The notes below the pieces were generated by a model. The model saw only the letters and a program-made list of their open reading frames with translations. It was not told the DNA's origin and did not search any database. From contig NZ_CP084622.1 of NCBI RefSeq assembly GCF_020422885.1, forward strand, positions 4,669,001 to 4,733,000: 64,000 nucleotides of DNA. Reading direction: 5' to 3'. The first letter of the stretch is position 1. Every line of letters begins with the position of its first letter. Shown here piece by piece: positions 17,213 to 25,233 of this stretch. The position numbers were made by a program, and so were the translations under genes. This DNA comes from Mesobacillus sp. S13. GTDB lineage: Bacteria > Bacillota > Bacilli > Bacillales > Cytobacillaceae.

Positions 17213-18007
17213 TCAATTCAGTACTTGCTGGGCTTCCCCCCTTTCAAGTAAATCCTCAGAGGCAGCCGGAGGGTTCAGGTCATCATTGATCCTCTTGGCA
17301 GTTGTATAGACAGTCGCCATTTTCCCCCGCAAGTAGCCCACGACTTCAATATTGAGGAAGCGGGCCAGCTGGATGGCCTGCTTTGTGGCCGCAGTGCGTG
17401 AGCCAATGACGGCAAAACCAAATTTTGCAGCTTTTGAGAGCATCTCATATGAAACCCTTCCGGTCGTCAAAAGGACGAGCCGGTCAGGCTGCAAACGCTT
17501 TCGAATTGCGTGGCCAATAATCTTATCGACGGCATTATGCCTGCCGATATCCTCCCTGACCTCGATGCTTCCATCCTCAAGGATGATACAGGCACCGTGC
17601 ATGCCGCCTGTTTCCAGGTACAGCGGCGAATTTTGCGCGAATTCCGCGCGCTTTTTCAACAAATATGTCAGCGAATAAGTTTCATCGGAATTCACTTTAT
17701 TGAACTTCTTGACATCCGTCATCGAAAAGAAGGTCACTCCCCGGCCGCAGCCTGCAGTATAATGCTTCTTTTTCGAAAACATCTGCTCAGGATCAAAAGA
17801 ATTGCATAATGCTACATCCAATGTGCCGGTCTTTTCATTGAATTGGACGCTGACAACATCCTCTGGCCCATCAATCAAACCTTCTGAAAAAAGGTAGCCA
17901 TATACCCAGTCTTCCAAATCCTGATTTGTCAGCTGGAATACGGCAATTTCATATCCATTCAGCTTCAGGCTGATCGGATATTCTTCAGGACAGCCTTTCT
18001 TGATCAT
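17213..18007 (-). CDS. fdhD: Formate dehydrogenase sulfurtransferase FdhD
   Basis: FdhD passes sulfur from the cysteine desulfurase to the bis-MGD cofactor of formate dehydrogenase, which is required for activity. The product is about 264 residues. It shows the conserved AGCGRGVTFF motif near residue 90, where E. coli FdhD has a CGVCG pair; only one cysteine is present here. Further family motifs are GGMHGACI, REDIGRHNAVDKIIG and TTGRVSYEMLSKAAKFG. The ATG at 18007 follows AGGGGTG; an upstream in-frame GTG lies within that site. It is the first gene of the minus-strand FDH block, 55 bp before the alpha gene. Confidence 0.93.
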   Translation of the reverse strand: MIKKGCPEEYPISLKLNGYEIAVFQLTNQDLEDWVYGYLFSEGLIDGPEDVVSVQFNEKTGTLDVALCNSFDPEQMFSKKKHYTAGCGRGVTFFSMTDVKKFNKVNSDETYSLTYLLKKRAEFAQNSPLYLETGGMHGACIILEDGSIEVREDIGRHNAVDKIIGHAIRKRLQPDRLVLLTTGRVSYEMLSKAAKFGFAVIGSRTAATKQAIQLARFLNIEVVGYLRGKMATVYTTAKRINDDLNPPAASEDLLERGEAQQVLN

Positions 18008-18455
18008 GTTCTTCACCCCTTATCTGGTACTTCATCTGCGGGCTCCACTGCGATTAACGACTTCTTCCCCCACCATTTGTGCGATGGAATGAAAGACTGT
18101 TATGAATCTTGCAAACTGCTATTCGGCTCTCTTGTGAAACTAAGAACCTTATATAAAAAACATTCCACTATGCAAAAAGTAATAATACCCCTATGCCTTT
18201 AATGTACTGGAAATCTGCTGGTTGTAACCGTTTCAATTGTTACAAAAATATAGATGAAAATTGTCTATTTTTTAAACAAACTCTTAATTTGAGATTTTTT
18301 ATTTACGAAAAATGTTTAGTGGGTCAATTTTCACACAGTCAACTGTAAATCAATTTATTTTTTCCCTCAGTAACTTTCATCACGTCAAAGCCCTAATGCC
18401 ACAAAATCGTCAAAAGTTAATTTTAACCATATAATCAGCTTTCAAAATCAATTCT
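18008..18455. other. Divergent intergenic region between fdhD and pdxK
   Basis: About 550 bp lies between the start codons of fdhD (minus) and pdxK (plus), with no plausible gene. Bases about 18150-18470 are very AT-rich, as expected for promoter and upstream activating sequence. I looked for a TGTGA-N6-TCACA Fnr site like that of the nos operon and did not find one. Oxygen or formate control of the FDH block is therefore not shown by sequence. Confidence 0.5.
18148..18175 (-). promoter_or_regulatory. Possible promoter of the FDH block
   Basis: On the minus strand TTGCAT (18175-18170) and TATAAG (18153-18148) are spaced 16 bp, a modest SigA match about 140 bp upstream of fdhD. Other AT-rich hexamers nearby could serve as well. 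Confidence 0.35.
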
Positions 18456-18483
18456 TTGTCTAAATCTACAGAATTGGTATAAT
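18456..18483 (+). promoter_or_regulatory. SigA promoter of pdxK
   Basis: TTGTCT at 18456-18461 and a perfect TATAAT at 18478-18483, with a 16-bp spacer. Transcription would begin near 18490, giving a leader of about 65 bases that contains a short TTGTC/GACAA hairpin around 18511-18523. Confidence 0.7.
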
Positions 18484-18555
18484 CATAAGAAAGTGATGAA
18501 GGTGAAGGCTTGTCCTGACAAGGCATTCGCCATTCTTAAAATGGAGGTAGTTTTG

Positions 18556-19380
18556 ATGAGTTTGAAAAAGGTGTTAACAATCGCAGGTTCCGATACAAGC
18601 GGCGGCGCTGGCATCCAGGCTGACCTTAAGACCTTTCAGGAACTGGGCGTTTATGGAATGACTGCTCTTACAACGGTTGTGACTATGGACCCTAAAAATC
18701 ACTGGCATCATGAAGTTTTCCCACAGCCAGTTGAGCTTGTAGAAAAGCAGCTTGAAACGATCCTTTCCGTTGGAATAGATGCAATGAAGACAGGGATGCT
18801 CGGAACGGTTGAAATCATTGAGCTGGCTGCACGCAAAATCGATGAACATAAGTTGGACAGGGTGGTTATCGATCCTGTTATGGTATGTAAAGGAGAAGAC
18901 GAAGTGCTCATGCCTGAAAACACAGATGCCATGAGAGAATTGCTGCTTCCAAGAGCAACAGTTGTCACTCCGAACCTATTCGAAGCATGGCAGCTGGCAC
19001 AAACTGGGCCAATCCGTACAATCGATGACATGAAGGAAGCTGCAGTGAAGATCCATGATCTAGGCGCGAAGAACGTTATGATCAAAGGCGGAAACAAGCT
19101 GAACCATGAAAAAGCTGTAGACCTGCTTTACGATGGAAAAGACTTCACCCTGTTTGAATCTGAAAAAGTTGAAACAAGCTTCACACATGGCGCAGGCTGC
19201 ACATTCGCCTCTGCCATCACTGCACAGCTGGCAAAAGGCAAAACAGTACCTGAAGCATTGGAAGTCGCGAAAGGATTCATCACTGAAGCAATCAAGCACG
19301 GCTTCAGATTGAATGAATACGTAGGACCAACCGCACACCTCGCTTACAACAAGTACGCAGGCGGCAACCGCGGGGAATAA
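18556..19380 (+). CDS. pdxK: Pyridoxine/pyridoxal/pyridoxamine kinase
   Basis: Phosphorylates B6 vitamers in the salvage of pyridoxal phosphate; the Bacillus enzyme is a ThiD-like ribokinase-family member that can also accept HMP. The product is 274 residues, starting MSLKKVLTIAGSDTSGGAGIQADLKTF, nearly the same as B. subtilis PdxK (formerly ThiD2). The anion-hole/catalytic motif HGAGCTFASAITAQLA is near residue 210. The ATG at 18556 has GGAGGT at 18543-18548; the longer frame starts at the transcription start and is unlikely. Single-gene unit with its own promoter and terminator. Confidence 0.92.
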   Translation: MSLKKVLTIAGSDTSGGAGIQADLKTFQELGVYGMTALTTVVTMDPKNHWHHEVFPQPVELVEKQLETILSVGIDAMKTGMLGTVEIIELAARKIDEHKLDRVVIDPVMVCKGEDEVLMPENTDAMRELLLPRATVVTPNLFEAWQLAQTGPIRTIDDMKEAAVKIHDLGAKNVMIKGGNKLNHEKAVDLLYDGKDFTLFESEKVETSFTHGAGCTFASAITAQLAKGKTVPEALEVAKGFITEAIKHGFRLNEYVGPTAHLAYNKYAGGNRGE

Positions 19381-19390
19381 AAGCAAAACA

Positions 19391-19443
19391 AAAAGAGGCT
19401 GTCTTCGAAGCTCATCATTTTGAGCTTCCGACAGCCTCTTTTA
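19391..19443 (+). terminator. Terminator of pdxK
   Basis: AAAAGAGGCTGTC pairs with GACAGCCTCTTTT across an inner GAAGCTC/GAGCTTC stem: a long hairpin with a T-rich end. Confidence 0.9.
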
Positions 19444-19458
19444 CTGTTAATGAATGAT

Positions 19459-19783
19459 TTGTCTGCTAGAACCTTCTAACGGACACTTTTCCAGAGATTC
19501 TCCGCGGTTTTGTCCGATAGAGCTCTTCTAACGGACACTTTTCCGGATATTCTCCGTGTTTCTGTCCGATAGAGCTCTTCTAACGGACACTTTTCCGGAT
19601 ATTCTCCGTGTTTCTGGCCGATAGAGCACTTCTAACGGACACTTTTCTGGATATTCTCCACGGTTTTGTCCGATAGAGCTCTTCTAACGGACACTTTTCT
19701 GGATATTCTCCGTGTTTCTGTCCGATAGAGCTCTTCTAACGGACACTTCTCTAGAAATTCCTTATGAAATATGTCCGTTAACT
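19459..19783. repeat. 52-bp tandem repeat array, family A, array 2
   Basis: The word AACGGACAC starts at 19478, 19530, 19582, 19634, 19686 and 19738, exactly 52 bp apart. Each unit has TGTCCGATAGA, five bases (GCTCT), then the inverted TCTAACGGACA, so each could form an 11-bp hairpin with one mismatch. The core words match array 1 (7460-7921), and the period is identical, though the flanking filler differs. The array fills the gap between the pdxK terminator and the convergent yndM-like gene. Confidence 0.93.
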
Positions 19784-19784
19784 A

Positions 19785-20141
19785 TTATATCTTCCGATTA
19801 ATACGAAGAACGCGATCAGCCATATAACTATGGAAGAACCATTCCCCTGAGGCGATTAATACTGATGCAAAAAGAGCTGCGAACACAATGCCATCGGTTT
19901 GTTCGAACAACATCAATCCAAGTCCCCAAATCACGAGAAACGAAAGCGCCAAATCGGATAGAGATGCGGTAAGGTTGCTTGTTTTCGGGAGAATGAACAA
20001 GTCACCGGCGAGATATGAAATCGCCCCAAGTACGAGAGTGATGACGAGGATATCCCCTATCCCGGCAAAACTCCCCAATAATAGAAGAAGAACAGCAAAT
20101 GTCATGATGCCTTTTATCAAAAGTGCCTTTGCGTGATTCAT
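19785..20141 (-). CDS. YndM family membrane protein (DUF2512)
   Basis: A 118-residue integral membrane protein with four predicted helices and no known function. The family's characteristic GDLFILPKTSNLTASLSDLALSF stretch lies in the middle; the C-terminus is short and basic. The ATG follows GGAGGGAG. Its stop codon abuts the repeat array, so that array may be part of its 3' untranslated region. Confidence 0.8.
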   Translation of the reverse strand: MNHAKALLIKGIMTFAVLLLLLGSFAGIGDILVITLVLGAISYLAGDLFILPKTSNLTASLSDLALSFLVIWGLGLMLFEQTDGIVFAALFASVLIASGEWFFHSYMADRVLRINRKI

Positions 20142-20308
20142 AGGCTCCCTCCTTTTTTCTCACTATTTCCATTTACTTTCCTGATTAAACACTTCCTGTA
20201 AAATCAGTGTTGATGATAATTATCGAAAATCAAAGGTAAGTTTCGAGCGTACATTTCGCTTTTAGAAGGATTTTTTAGTAATATAGATATTATTGATTTT
20301 TATAAGAT

Positions 20309-20460
20309 AAGTGTAAGCGCCCTAGTCAACCCCAACATGCGCTGGAGGGCCTGACAGTGAAGACATTCATTGACTTCATTGATTGGACTGAAGCGTCTCG
20401 AGGGAGTCAGGAGCCTTAGCTAGACAAGCGACTCGTGGGATAAGGCGCTGAAACTGGACA
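20309..20460. repeat. Dispersed structured intergenic repeat, copy 2
   Basis: About 152 bp sharing block structure with 6385-6624, in single form. It begins AAGTGTAAGCGCC and ends with a GGCGCTGAAACTGGACA-like tail, so GCGCC/GGCGC form short terminal inverted repeats. The inner TGAAGAC...GACTTCA arms form a hairpin. It lies 70 bp upstream of yojF; the rest of the 390-bp gap (20142-20308) shows nothing I can name. Confidence 0.8.
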
Positions 20461-20532
20461 TTTTTCATAGAAGGCCATTCATTCGGCTAATATAAACTGA
20501 AAAACTTCAAAGCCCTGGAAGGAGGAACAAAG

Positions 20533-20880
20533 ATGGATCCGGTGATTTTACCAGAAGTCCAGGAAGCCCTGGACCGTTTTAAAGACAAGGAAGTCTATAT
20601 ACATCTAGAAACGACAAATGGTGCGTACGCATCCCATAATAATGAATCATTCTTCTCCTCTGGCGCGTACATCCGCAATGCGAAGCTAATCTATGAACGC
20701 GCAAAGATTACTGGGGATGGTCCTTTCCGTACAGGATTGAAGATCCCTTTTGGCTGGGTTTATGCGGAAGGAATCACCCACTTCGAAATTGATGATAAAG
20801 GAAGGCTGCTGCTTGCCGGCCATGATTTTAACGGTAAGCTGGCTGTCGCCCTTGAGATAAGCGAAACGCCGTTTGAATAA
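20533..20880 (+). CDS. yojF: YojF family protein (DUF1806)
   Basis: A 115-residue soluble protein of unknown biochemical role, always paired with bshB2 in Bacillus. It contains KDKEVYIHLETTNGAYASH, an internal FRTGLKIPFGWVYAEGITHFE core, and ends shortly before bshB2. AAGGAGG precedes the start. A role supporting bacillithiol metabolism is inferred from gene pairing only. Confidence 0.85.
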   Translation: MDPVILPEVQEALDRFKDKEVYIHLETTNGAYASHNNESFFSSGAYIRNAKLIYERAKITGDGPFRTGLKIPFGWVYAEGITHFEIDDKGRLLLAGHDFNGKLAVALEISETPFE

Positions 20881-20919
20881 GAGGCTTTGAAAGGCCTCAC
20901 TGGAAGGAGAGATTTTACA

Positions 20920-21588
20920 ATGGAAAAAGAGAGGCAAGTACTTGTTATCTTCCCTCATCCCGATGATGAGGCATTCGGTGTTTCCGGCACAATCGCATCC
21001 CATATCAACATGGGAACGCCTGTCACTTATGCCTGTTTAACACTTGGCCAGATGGGACGGAATATGGGGAATCCTCCATTCGCTAACCGGGAAACCCTCC
21101 CGGCAATACGTAAAAAAGAATTGAAGGACGCTGCTCGCGCGATGGGGATCACTGACCTGCGCATGCTTGGATTCCGTGACAAAACAGTTGAGTTCGAAGA
21201 TGAGAACAAGCTGATCAACCTCATGTCTTCATTGATCACAGAGTTGAATCCTTCACTCGTCATCACCTTCTACCCTGGCTACTCCGTCCACCCGGACCAC
21301 GAGGCGACAGGTGCAGCCGTCGTGCGTGCTGTGGAAAAAATTCCTGAAGCAGACAGGCCGAAACTTCATTGCGTTGCATTCTCGCGCAATTGTGTAGAAG
21401 AGCTCGGGGAACCAGATATCGTGCATAATATCAGCGCTGTCGCCGACATCAAACTTGATGCGATCCGTGCACACCGCTCCCAAACTGAACTGATGCTCGA
21501 GGAAATGGCTGACAAACTGAAGGAAAAGGATCCACAAACAATTGCATGGCTCAATAATGAACGCTTCTGGACCTATAAGTTTTCATGA
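20920..21588 (+). CDS. bshB2: Bacillithiol biosynthesis deacetylase BshB2
   Basis: Zinc-dependent deacetylase removing acetate from GlcNAc-malate (and possibly acting on bacillithiol conjugates), in cytoplasmic low-molecular-weight thiol synthesis. 222 residues, matching B. subtilis YojG. The zinc-binding PHPDDEAFG motif is at residues 11-19; the second His is in YSVHPDHEATG. The start at 20920 has an AAGGAGAG site; the longer frame begins 11 codons upstream and is less likely. Operon with yojF. Confidence 0.92.
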   Translation: MEKERQVLVIFPHPDDEAFGVSGTIASHINMGTPVTYACLTLGQMGRNMGNPPFANRETLPAIRKKELKDAARAMGITDLRMLGFRDKTVEFEDENKLINLMSSLITELNPSLVITFYPGYSVHPDHEATGAAVVRAVEKIPEADRPKLHCVAFSRNCVEELGEPDIVHNISAVADIKLDAIRAHRSQTELMLEEMADKLKEKDPQTIAWLNNERFWTYKFS

Positions 21589-21594
21589 TGTACT

Positions 21595-21620
21595 CCACCT
21601 TTTAAAGGTGGTTTTTTATT
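21595..21620. terminator. Terminator after bshB2
   Basis: CCACCTTT/AAAGGTGG inverted repeat (21595-21611) followed by TTTTTTATTT, between two convergent genes. Confidence 0.85.
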
Positions 21621-22041
21621 TGCGCTTGTAGACTCCCTCAATCATCAAGCCTTTTACGAACACCACTTCATTTGCAGATTCACCCTTAATACTCCAAACA
21701 GATTCTTTAAATCCAAAAAACCTGCTTTTATCTGTTTTGCCAATCAATTTATCAATCTCAAAATTTCTTTCTCCATTTAAATAAAACTGATTATGAGTCT
21801 CATACCCAGTTTGGAATTCTTTATTGTTATAAACCAGGGTGCCACCTTCTTTAGTCGTATACACATCTAAATTTGCATCATAAATGAAAAGGATACTGAC
21901 CAATAGCAATGGAGCCAGAATCAAGAAAAATCTTTTCTTCAGTTTAAACAAACAATCACTTCCTGCATCACACTGTTTTTTAAATAGATATTCATAGACA
22001 AATTCAACTAATACCCCATAAAAACCTTTTTTACGTTCCAT
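21616..22041 (-). CDS. Hypothetical single-pass membrane protein
   Basis: I do not recognise this 141-residue protein. It has a short cytoplasmic N-terminus, one membrane helix near residues 36-53 (RFFLILAPLLLVSILFIYD), then an ~85-residue extracytoplasmic domain rich in beta-prone residues (YTTKEGGTLVYNNKEF..., NGERNFEIDKLIG, SRFFGFKESVWSIKG). A weak purine-rich site precedes the ATG. It is convergent with bshB2 and divergent from the nos operon; no functional link is evident. Confidence 0.6.
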   Translation of the reverse strand: MERKKGFYGVLVEFVYEYLFKKQCDAGSDCLFKLKKRFFLILAPLLLVSILFIYDANLDVYTTKEGGTLVYNNKEFQTGYETHNQFYLNGERNFEIDKLIGKTDKSRFFGFKESVWSIKGESANEVVFVKGLMIEGVYKRK

Positions 22042-22155
22042 TTTCTATACCCGTCTCTTTGTTTCTTATGCTCCCTTCTTCTGATCATGAATATTGAGCT
22101 CTTCAAAATTTAGACACATCCTGTTCAAATACCTTTCACAATTCCCCTCTTGTAA

Positions 22156-22171
22156 TGTGAACTGCATCACA
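22156..22171 (+). promoter_or_regulatory. Fnr/CRP-type operator of the nos operon
   Basis: TGTGA-ACTGCA-TCACA is a perfect match to the consensus TGTGA-N6-TCACA bound by Bacillus Fnr. Its centre (22163.5) is about 42 bp before the transcription start predicted from a -10-like TACGAT at 22194-22199, the position used by class II activators. Anaerobic activation of N2O respiration follows by inference. Confidence 0.82.
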
Positions 22172-22236
22172 CTTTTCACCCCTCATCCCCATGTACGATG
22201 TTAATGAAATCATTCAATAAGGGGGTAATGAAGTCC

Positions 22237-22692
22237 ATGCAAAAAGCTTTAATCAGTTTTATCATAAGTGCCCTGATTGGCCTCGGACTCGGTTACGTTG
22301 CATTCGCTGTTGTTGGTGGCAGTAATGAAACAGCCACTAATGAAACCGCTTCCAAGAAGCCGGAGGAATCAAAGCCTGCGGATGACATCAAAGAAGAGAA
22401 GAAGGATGATCAGTCGTCTGCTGAAACAGTTTCTGCAGACGAAAACATTTTACAATCCAAAGGCTGCCTAGGCTGCCACTCCGTATCTTCTTTGAATTTG
22501 ACAGGCGGAGCGACTGGACCTGACTTATCAAAGGCATTTGAAAATGTTGAAGGAAAGCATGGCAAACCGATTGATCAGTTCTTAAAAGAGCCTACATCAG
22601 CGGTCATGTCAGGAGTTATTGGTGGAAATCCACTAACAGAACAAGAGATTTCTGAAGTAGTCAAACTTTTAGAAGAAGCTTCTAAAAAATAA
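22237..22692 (+). CDS. nosC: Membrane-anchored cytochrome c of the nos operon
   Basis: Single-heme c-type cytochrome likely to carry electrons to nitrous oxide reductase on the outer face of the membrane. About 151 residues: an N-terminal uncleaved-looking helix (residues 2-22), an Asn/Glu/Lys-rich linker of ~50 residues, then a heme domain with CLGCH at about residues 79-83 and a distal Met in the SAVMSGVIGG segment. The start at 22237 is chosen because GGGGGT (22221-22226) is ten bases upstream and earlier in-frame ATGs lie at or before the predicted transcript start. The symbol is by analogy with nosC of Gram-positive N2O reducers. Confidence 0.85.
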   Translation: MQKALISFIISALIGLGLGYVAFAVVGGSNETATNETASKKPEESKPADDIKEEKKDDQSSAETVSADENILQSKGCLGCHSVSSLNLTGGATGPDLSKAFENVEGKHGKPIDQFLKEPTSAVMSGVIGGNPLTEQEISEVVKLLEEASKK

Positions 22693-22711
22693 TTAAGGTG
22701 GTGCAAGGTTG

Positions 22712-24583
22712 ATGAAAAAATGGTTACCAATTGCCTCGGGACTTGCAACCGGGCTCCTGGCGGCAACAGTTTTCTTCGCTGATTTTTCTCCTGGGAATCC
22801 AGGCCAGGCGGTCGCGGACAACAGCAAAAACAAGACGAATGCTGAAAAGGTATACGTGCCGTTCGGTGAAAAGGATGAATACTACTTATTTGCATCAGGC
22901 GGACACTCAGGACAGATGTTTATTTATGGCGTGCCATCCATGAGGCATATCAGGACAGTGCCGGTATTCAGCCCGGATTCGGCAACAGGATATGGCTTTG
23001 ATAAACACTCCAAAGAAATGATGGGCGGTTTTACCTGGGGAGATCTTCACCACCCGGCTTTTTCAGAAACAGATGGTGATTATGACGGCAAATACATGTT
23101 TGCGACCGATGTCGGCAACAGCCGCGCAGCCGTCATGAACCTTGAAACATTCACTGTCAAGGACATCATTGATGTACCGAATACAAGCGGCCCTCACTGT
23201 GCAGCGTTTGTTACTGAAAACACTGAATATATGTTCCTGCCAACCCGTTTCGCAGTGCCAATCGGAAGAGAGTATGCACCGCTTGACGACTATAGCGAAA
23301 AGTACCGCGGAGTCATGTCAGCTGTCACTTTCGATGAGAAAAACGAGAAATTGAACATTGCCTACCAGGTCGCCCTTCCGCCTTGGTCCTATGACCTCTC
23401 AGATGCAGGGAAAAAGGTATCCAAGGATTGGGCAGTCATGACCACTTATAACACCGAAGAAGCCACTACCAACCTGGAAATCAATGCTTCACAGGCAGAC
23501 CGGGACTTTATCGTCCTTTTCAACTGGAAAGAGCTTGAGCAAATGGTAAAGGACGGACAATATGATGAAGTGACCGGCCAGAAAATGATATTCCCAGAAA
23601 AACATAAAGGCGGCATGTACCTTGTTCCAGTCGCAAAATCGCCGCATGGTGTAGATGTAACTCCTGACGGCAAGCACTTTATTGCCTCTGGTAAGCTGGC
23701 TCCGGCCATGACTGTATTCTCTTTTGAAAAAGCATTCAAGGCAATAGAAAACAAGGAATTCGCCGGGGAACGGAATGGGATTCCAATCATCAAATACGAG
23801 TCTGTCATGGAAAAAGAAGTGAACCCAGAAAACGCGCTCGGACCGCTTCATACTCAATTTGATGATCAAGGCATGGCTTACACAACGATGTTCATCTCAT
23901 CTGAAATCGTAAAATGGGATCCGAAGACTGGTGAAACATTGGATCGCGTGCCTGTACAGTACTCTCCTGGACATTCTGTCGCAGCTGAGGGGGATACAGT
24001 TGCACCAGATGGAAAATACCTCATTGCATTGAACAAAATTGCGAAAGACAGCTATCTATCCGTGGGTCCTTCCCACCCTGAATCCATGCAGCTGATCGAC
24101 CTGCGCGGCGACAAAATGGAAGTCATCCAGTCTGCACCGGTCAACCCTGAACCGCACTATGCACAGATGATCAAGGCAGATAAAATCAAAACGATTACCG
24201 TTTATCCAAAGGATGAAAAGGACCCTGATGCTGTTTACAGCCAGGAAGAAACCCGCATCGAACGGAAAGGCAATGAAGTCCATGTCTACGGAATTGCGAT
24301 GCGCTCGAAATTCATTTTTGACGCAAAAGCGGAACGACCAGACCAAATCGAAGTCAAAAAAGGAGATAAAGTCTTTATCCACCTGACAAATATCGACTTT
24401 GACCAAGACATTACCCACGGCTTCGCCATCAATGGATACGATTTGAATATTGAAGTTCAGCCTGGACAGACAAATACAGTGGAATTCACGGCAGATAAAG
24501 CAGGGACATTCCCGATTTACTGTACGAACTTCTGCTCCGCGCTGCACCAGGAAATGACCGGATACTTCCTGGTAAAACCTTAA
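22712..24583 (+). CDS. nosZ: Nitrous oxide reductase NosZ (Sec-exported, clade II)
   Basis: Reduces N2O to N2 outside the cell membrane using CuA and CuZ centres. 623 residues. A Sec-type signal (MKKWLPIASGLATGLLAATVFF) with no twin-arginine marks it as the clade II form. CuZ histidines occur in DLHHPAFSETDGDYDGKY, GPHCAAF, SPHGVDV, GPLHTQF, PGHS and EPHY segments. The CuA domain is at the C-terminus: ITHGFAI, then Cys604, Cys608, His612 and Met615 (numbered from this ATG) in CTNFCSALHQEM. Ends YFLVKP. It starts 19 bp after the cytochrome gene. Confidence 0.97.
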   Translation: MKKWLPIASGLATGLLAATVFFADFSPGNPGQAVADNSKNKTNAEKVYVPFGEKDEYYLFASGGHSGQMFIYGVPSMRHIRTVPVFSPDSATGYGFDKHSKEMMGGFTWGDLHHPAFSETDGDYDGKYMFATDVGNSRAAVMNLETFTVKDIIDVPNTSGPHCAAFVTENTEYMFLPTRFAVPIGREYAPLDDYSEKYRGVMSAVTFDEKNEKLNIAYQVALPPWSYDLSDAGKKVSKDWAVMTTYNTEEATTNLEINASQADRDFIVLFNWKELEQMVKDGQYDEVTGQKMIFPEKHKGGMYLVPVAKSPHGVDVTPDGKHFIASGKLAPAMTVFSFEKAFKAIENKEFAGERNGIPIIKYESVMEKEVNPENALGPLHTQFDDQGMAYTTMFISSEIVKWDPKTGETLDRVPVQYSPGHSVAAEGDTVAPDGKYLIALNKIAKDSYLSVGPSHPESMQLIDLRGDKMEVIQSAPVNPEPHYAQMIKADKIKTITVYPKDEKDPDAVYSQEETRIERKGNEVHVYGIAMRSKFIFDAKAERPDQIEVKKGDKVFIHLTNIDFDQDITHGFAINGYDLNIEVQPGQTNTVEFTADKAGTFPIYCTNFCSALHQEMTGYFLVKP

Positions 24584-24598
24584 TTTCATTGCAAAACT

Positions 24599-24652
24599 GG
24601 TGAAGGGTATCAGCCTCTAAAGTTGATACCCTCACACCTTTTCATTTTTTAA
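24599..24652 (+). terminator. Hairpin/attenuator between nosZ and the NosB-like gene
   Basis: AGGGTATCA (24604-24612) pairs with TGATACCCT (24624-24632), extended by GGTG/CACC, followed by TTTTCATTTTTT. It probably ends part of the transcripts, leaving more nosZ than accessory message. Confidence 0.72.
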
Positions 24653-24670
24653 CAGAAAGGCGTGATACTC

Positions 24671-25231
24671 TTGGCTGGAAAAAAACTCTCGATTCTTTCT
24701 TCCGGTTTGATCGCAGCCGCTGCTGCATTGATTGCCGCTTCCTTATTTTTTCCCTGGTGGGGCATGGAATTCTTTGCTCCGCAATATCCAGAAGGTTTGA
24801 ATATCATTGTCTATCCAGACAAACTGGAAGGAGAAATTGATATCGTCAATGGGCTCAACCACTACATTGGCATGAAAGGATTCAGCGAAGAAAACTTTCC
24901 AGAGTTTACCTATCTTAAATACTTGATTGGCGGATTAGCCTTACTAACTATGATCACAGCTATTCTCAGAAGGAAAACAGTTCTTTATTTCCTGATCGGA
25001 CTATTTTCAATTGGAGGTTTATTAGGTATTTGGGATTTGCGCCGCTGGCTTCATGATTTTGGAACAGATTTAAGCCCAACCGCTCCGATAAAAGTAGACC
25101 CATTTGTTCCACCGATCATTGGTGAGAATACGCTCGCGAATTTCATTACAAACAGCTACCTTGGCACTGGTTCCTTTTTAGTATTAGCAGCATTCATCCT
25201 GATTCTCATTCCCCTTTGGAAGGATCGTTGA
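24671..25231 (+). CDS. NosB-like polytopic membrane protein of the nos operon
   Basis: A 186-residue membrane protein with about four helices (residues ~8-26, 80-97, 103-120 and 160-180) and an outward loop of ~50 residues after helix 1 (PWWGMEFFAPQYPEG...). Position directly between nosZ and nosD matches that of nosB in clade II clusters; I assign by position and topology, not by a motif. The TTG at 24671 is ten bases after AAGG and is preferred; a GTG at 24662 is too close to that site. Confidence 0.6.
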   Translation: MAGKKLSILSSGLIAAAAALIAASLFFPWWGMEFFAPQYPEGLNIIVYPDKLEGEIDIVNGLNHYIGMKGFSEENFPEFTYLKYLIGGLALLTMITAILRRKTVLYFLIGLFSIGGLLGIWDLRRWLHDFGTDLSPTAPIKVDPFVPPIIGENTLANFITNSYLGTGSFLVLAAFILILIPLWKDR

Positions 25232-25233
25232 CC

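Noticed and set aside
18490..18555. Riboswitch in the pdxK leader
   Set aside because: The leader is only about 65 bases with one small hairpin, too short for any riboswitch I know.
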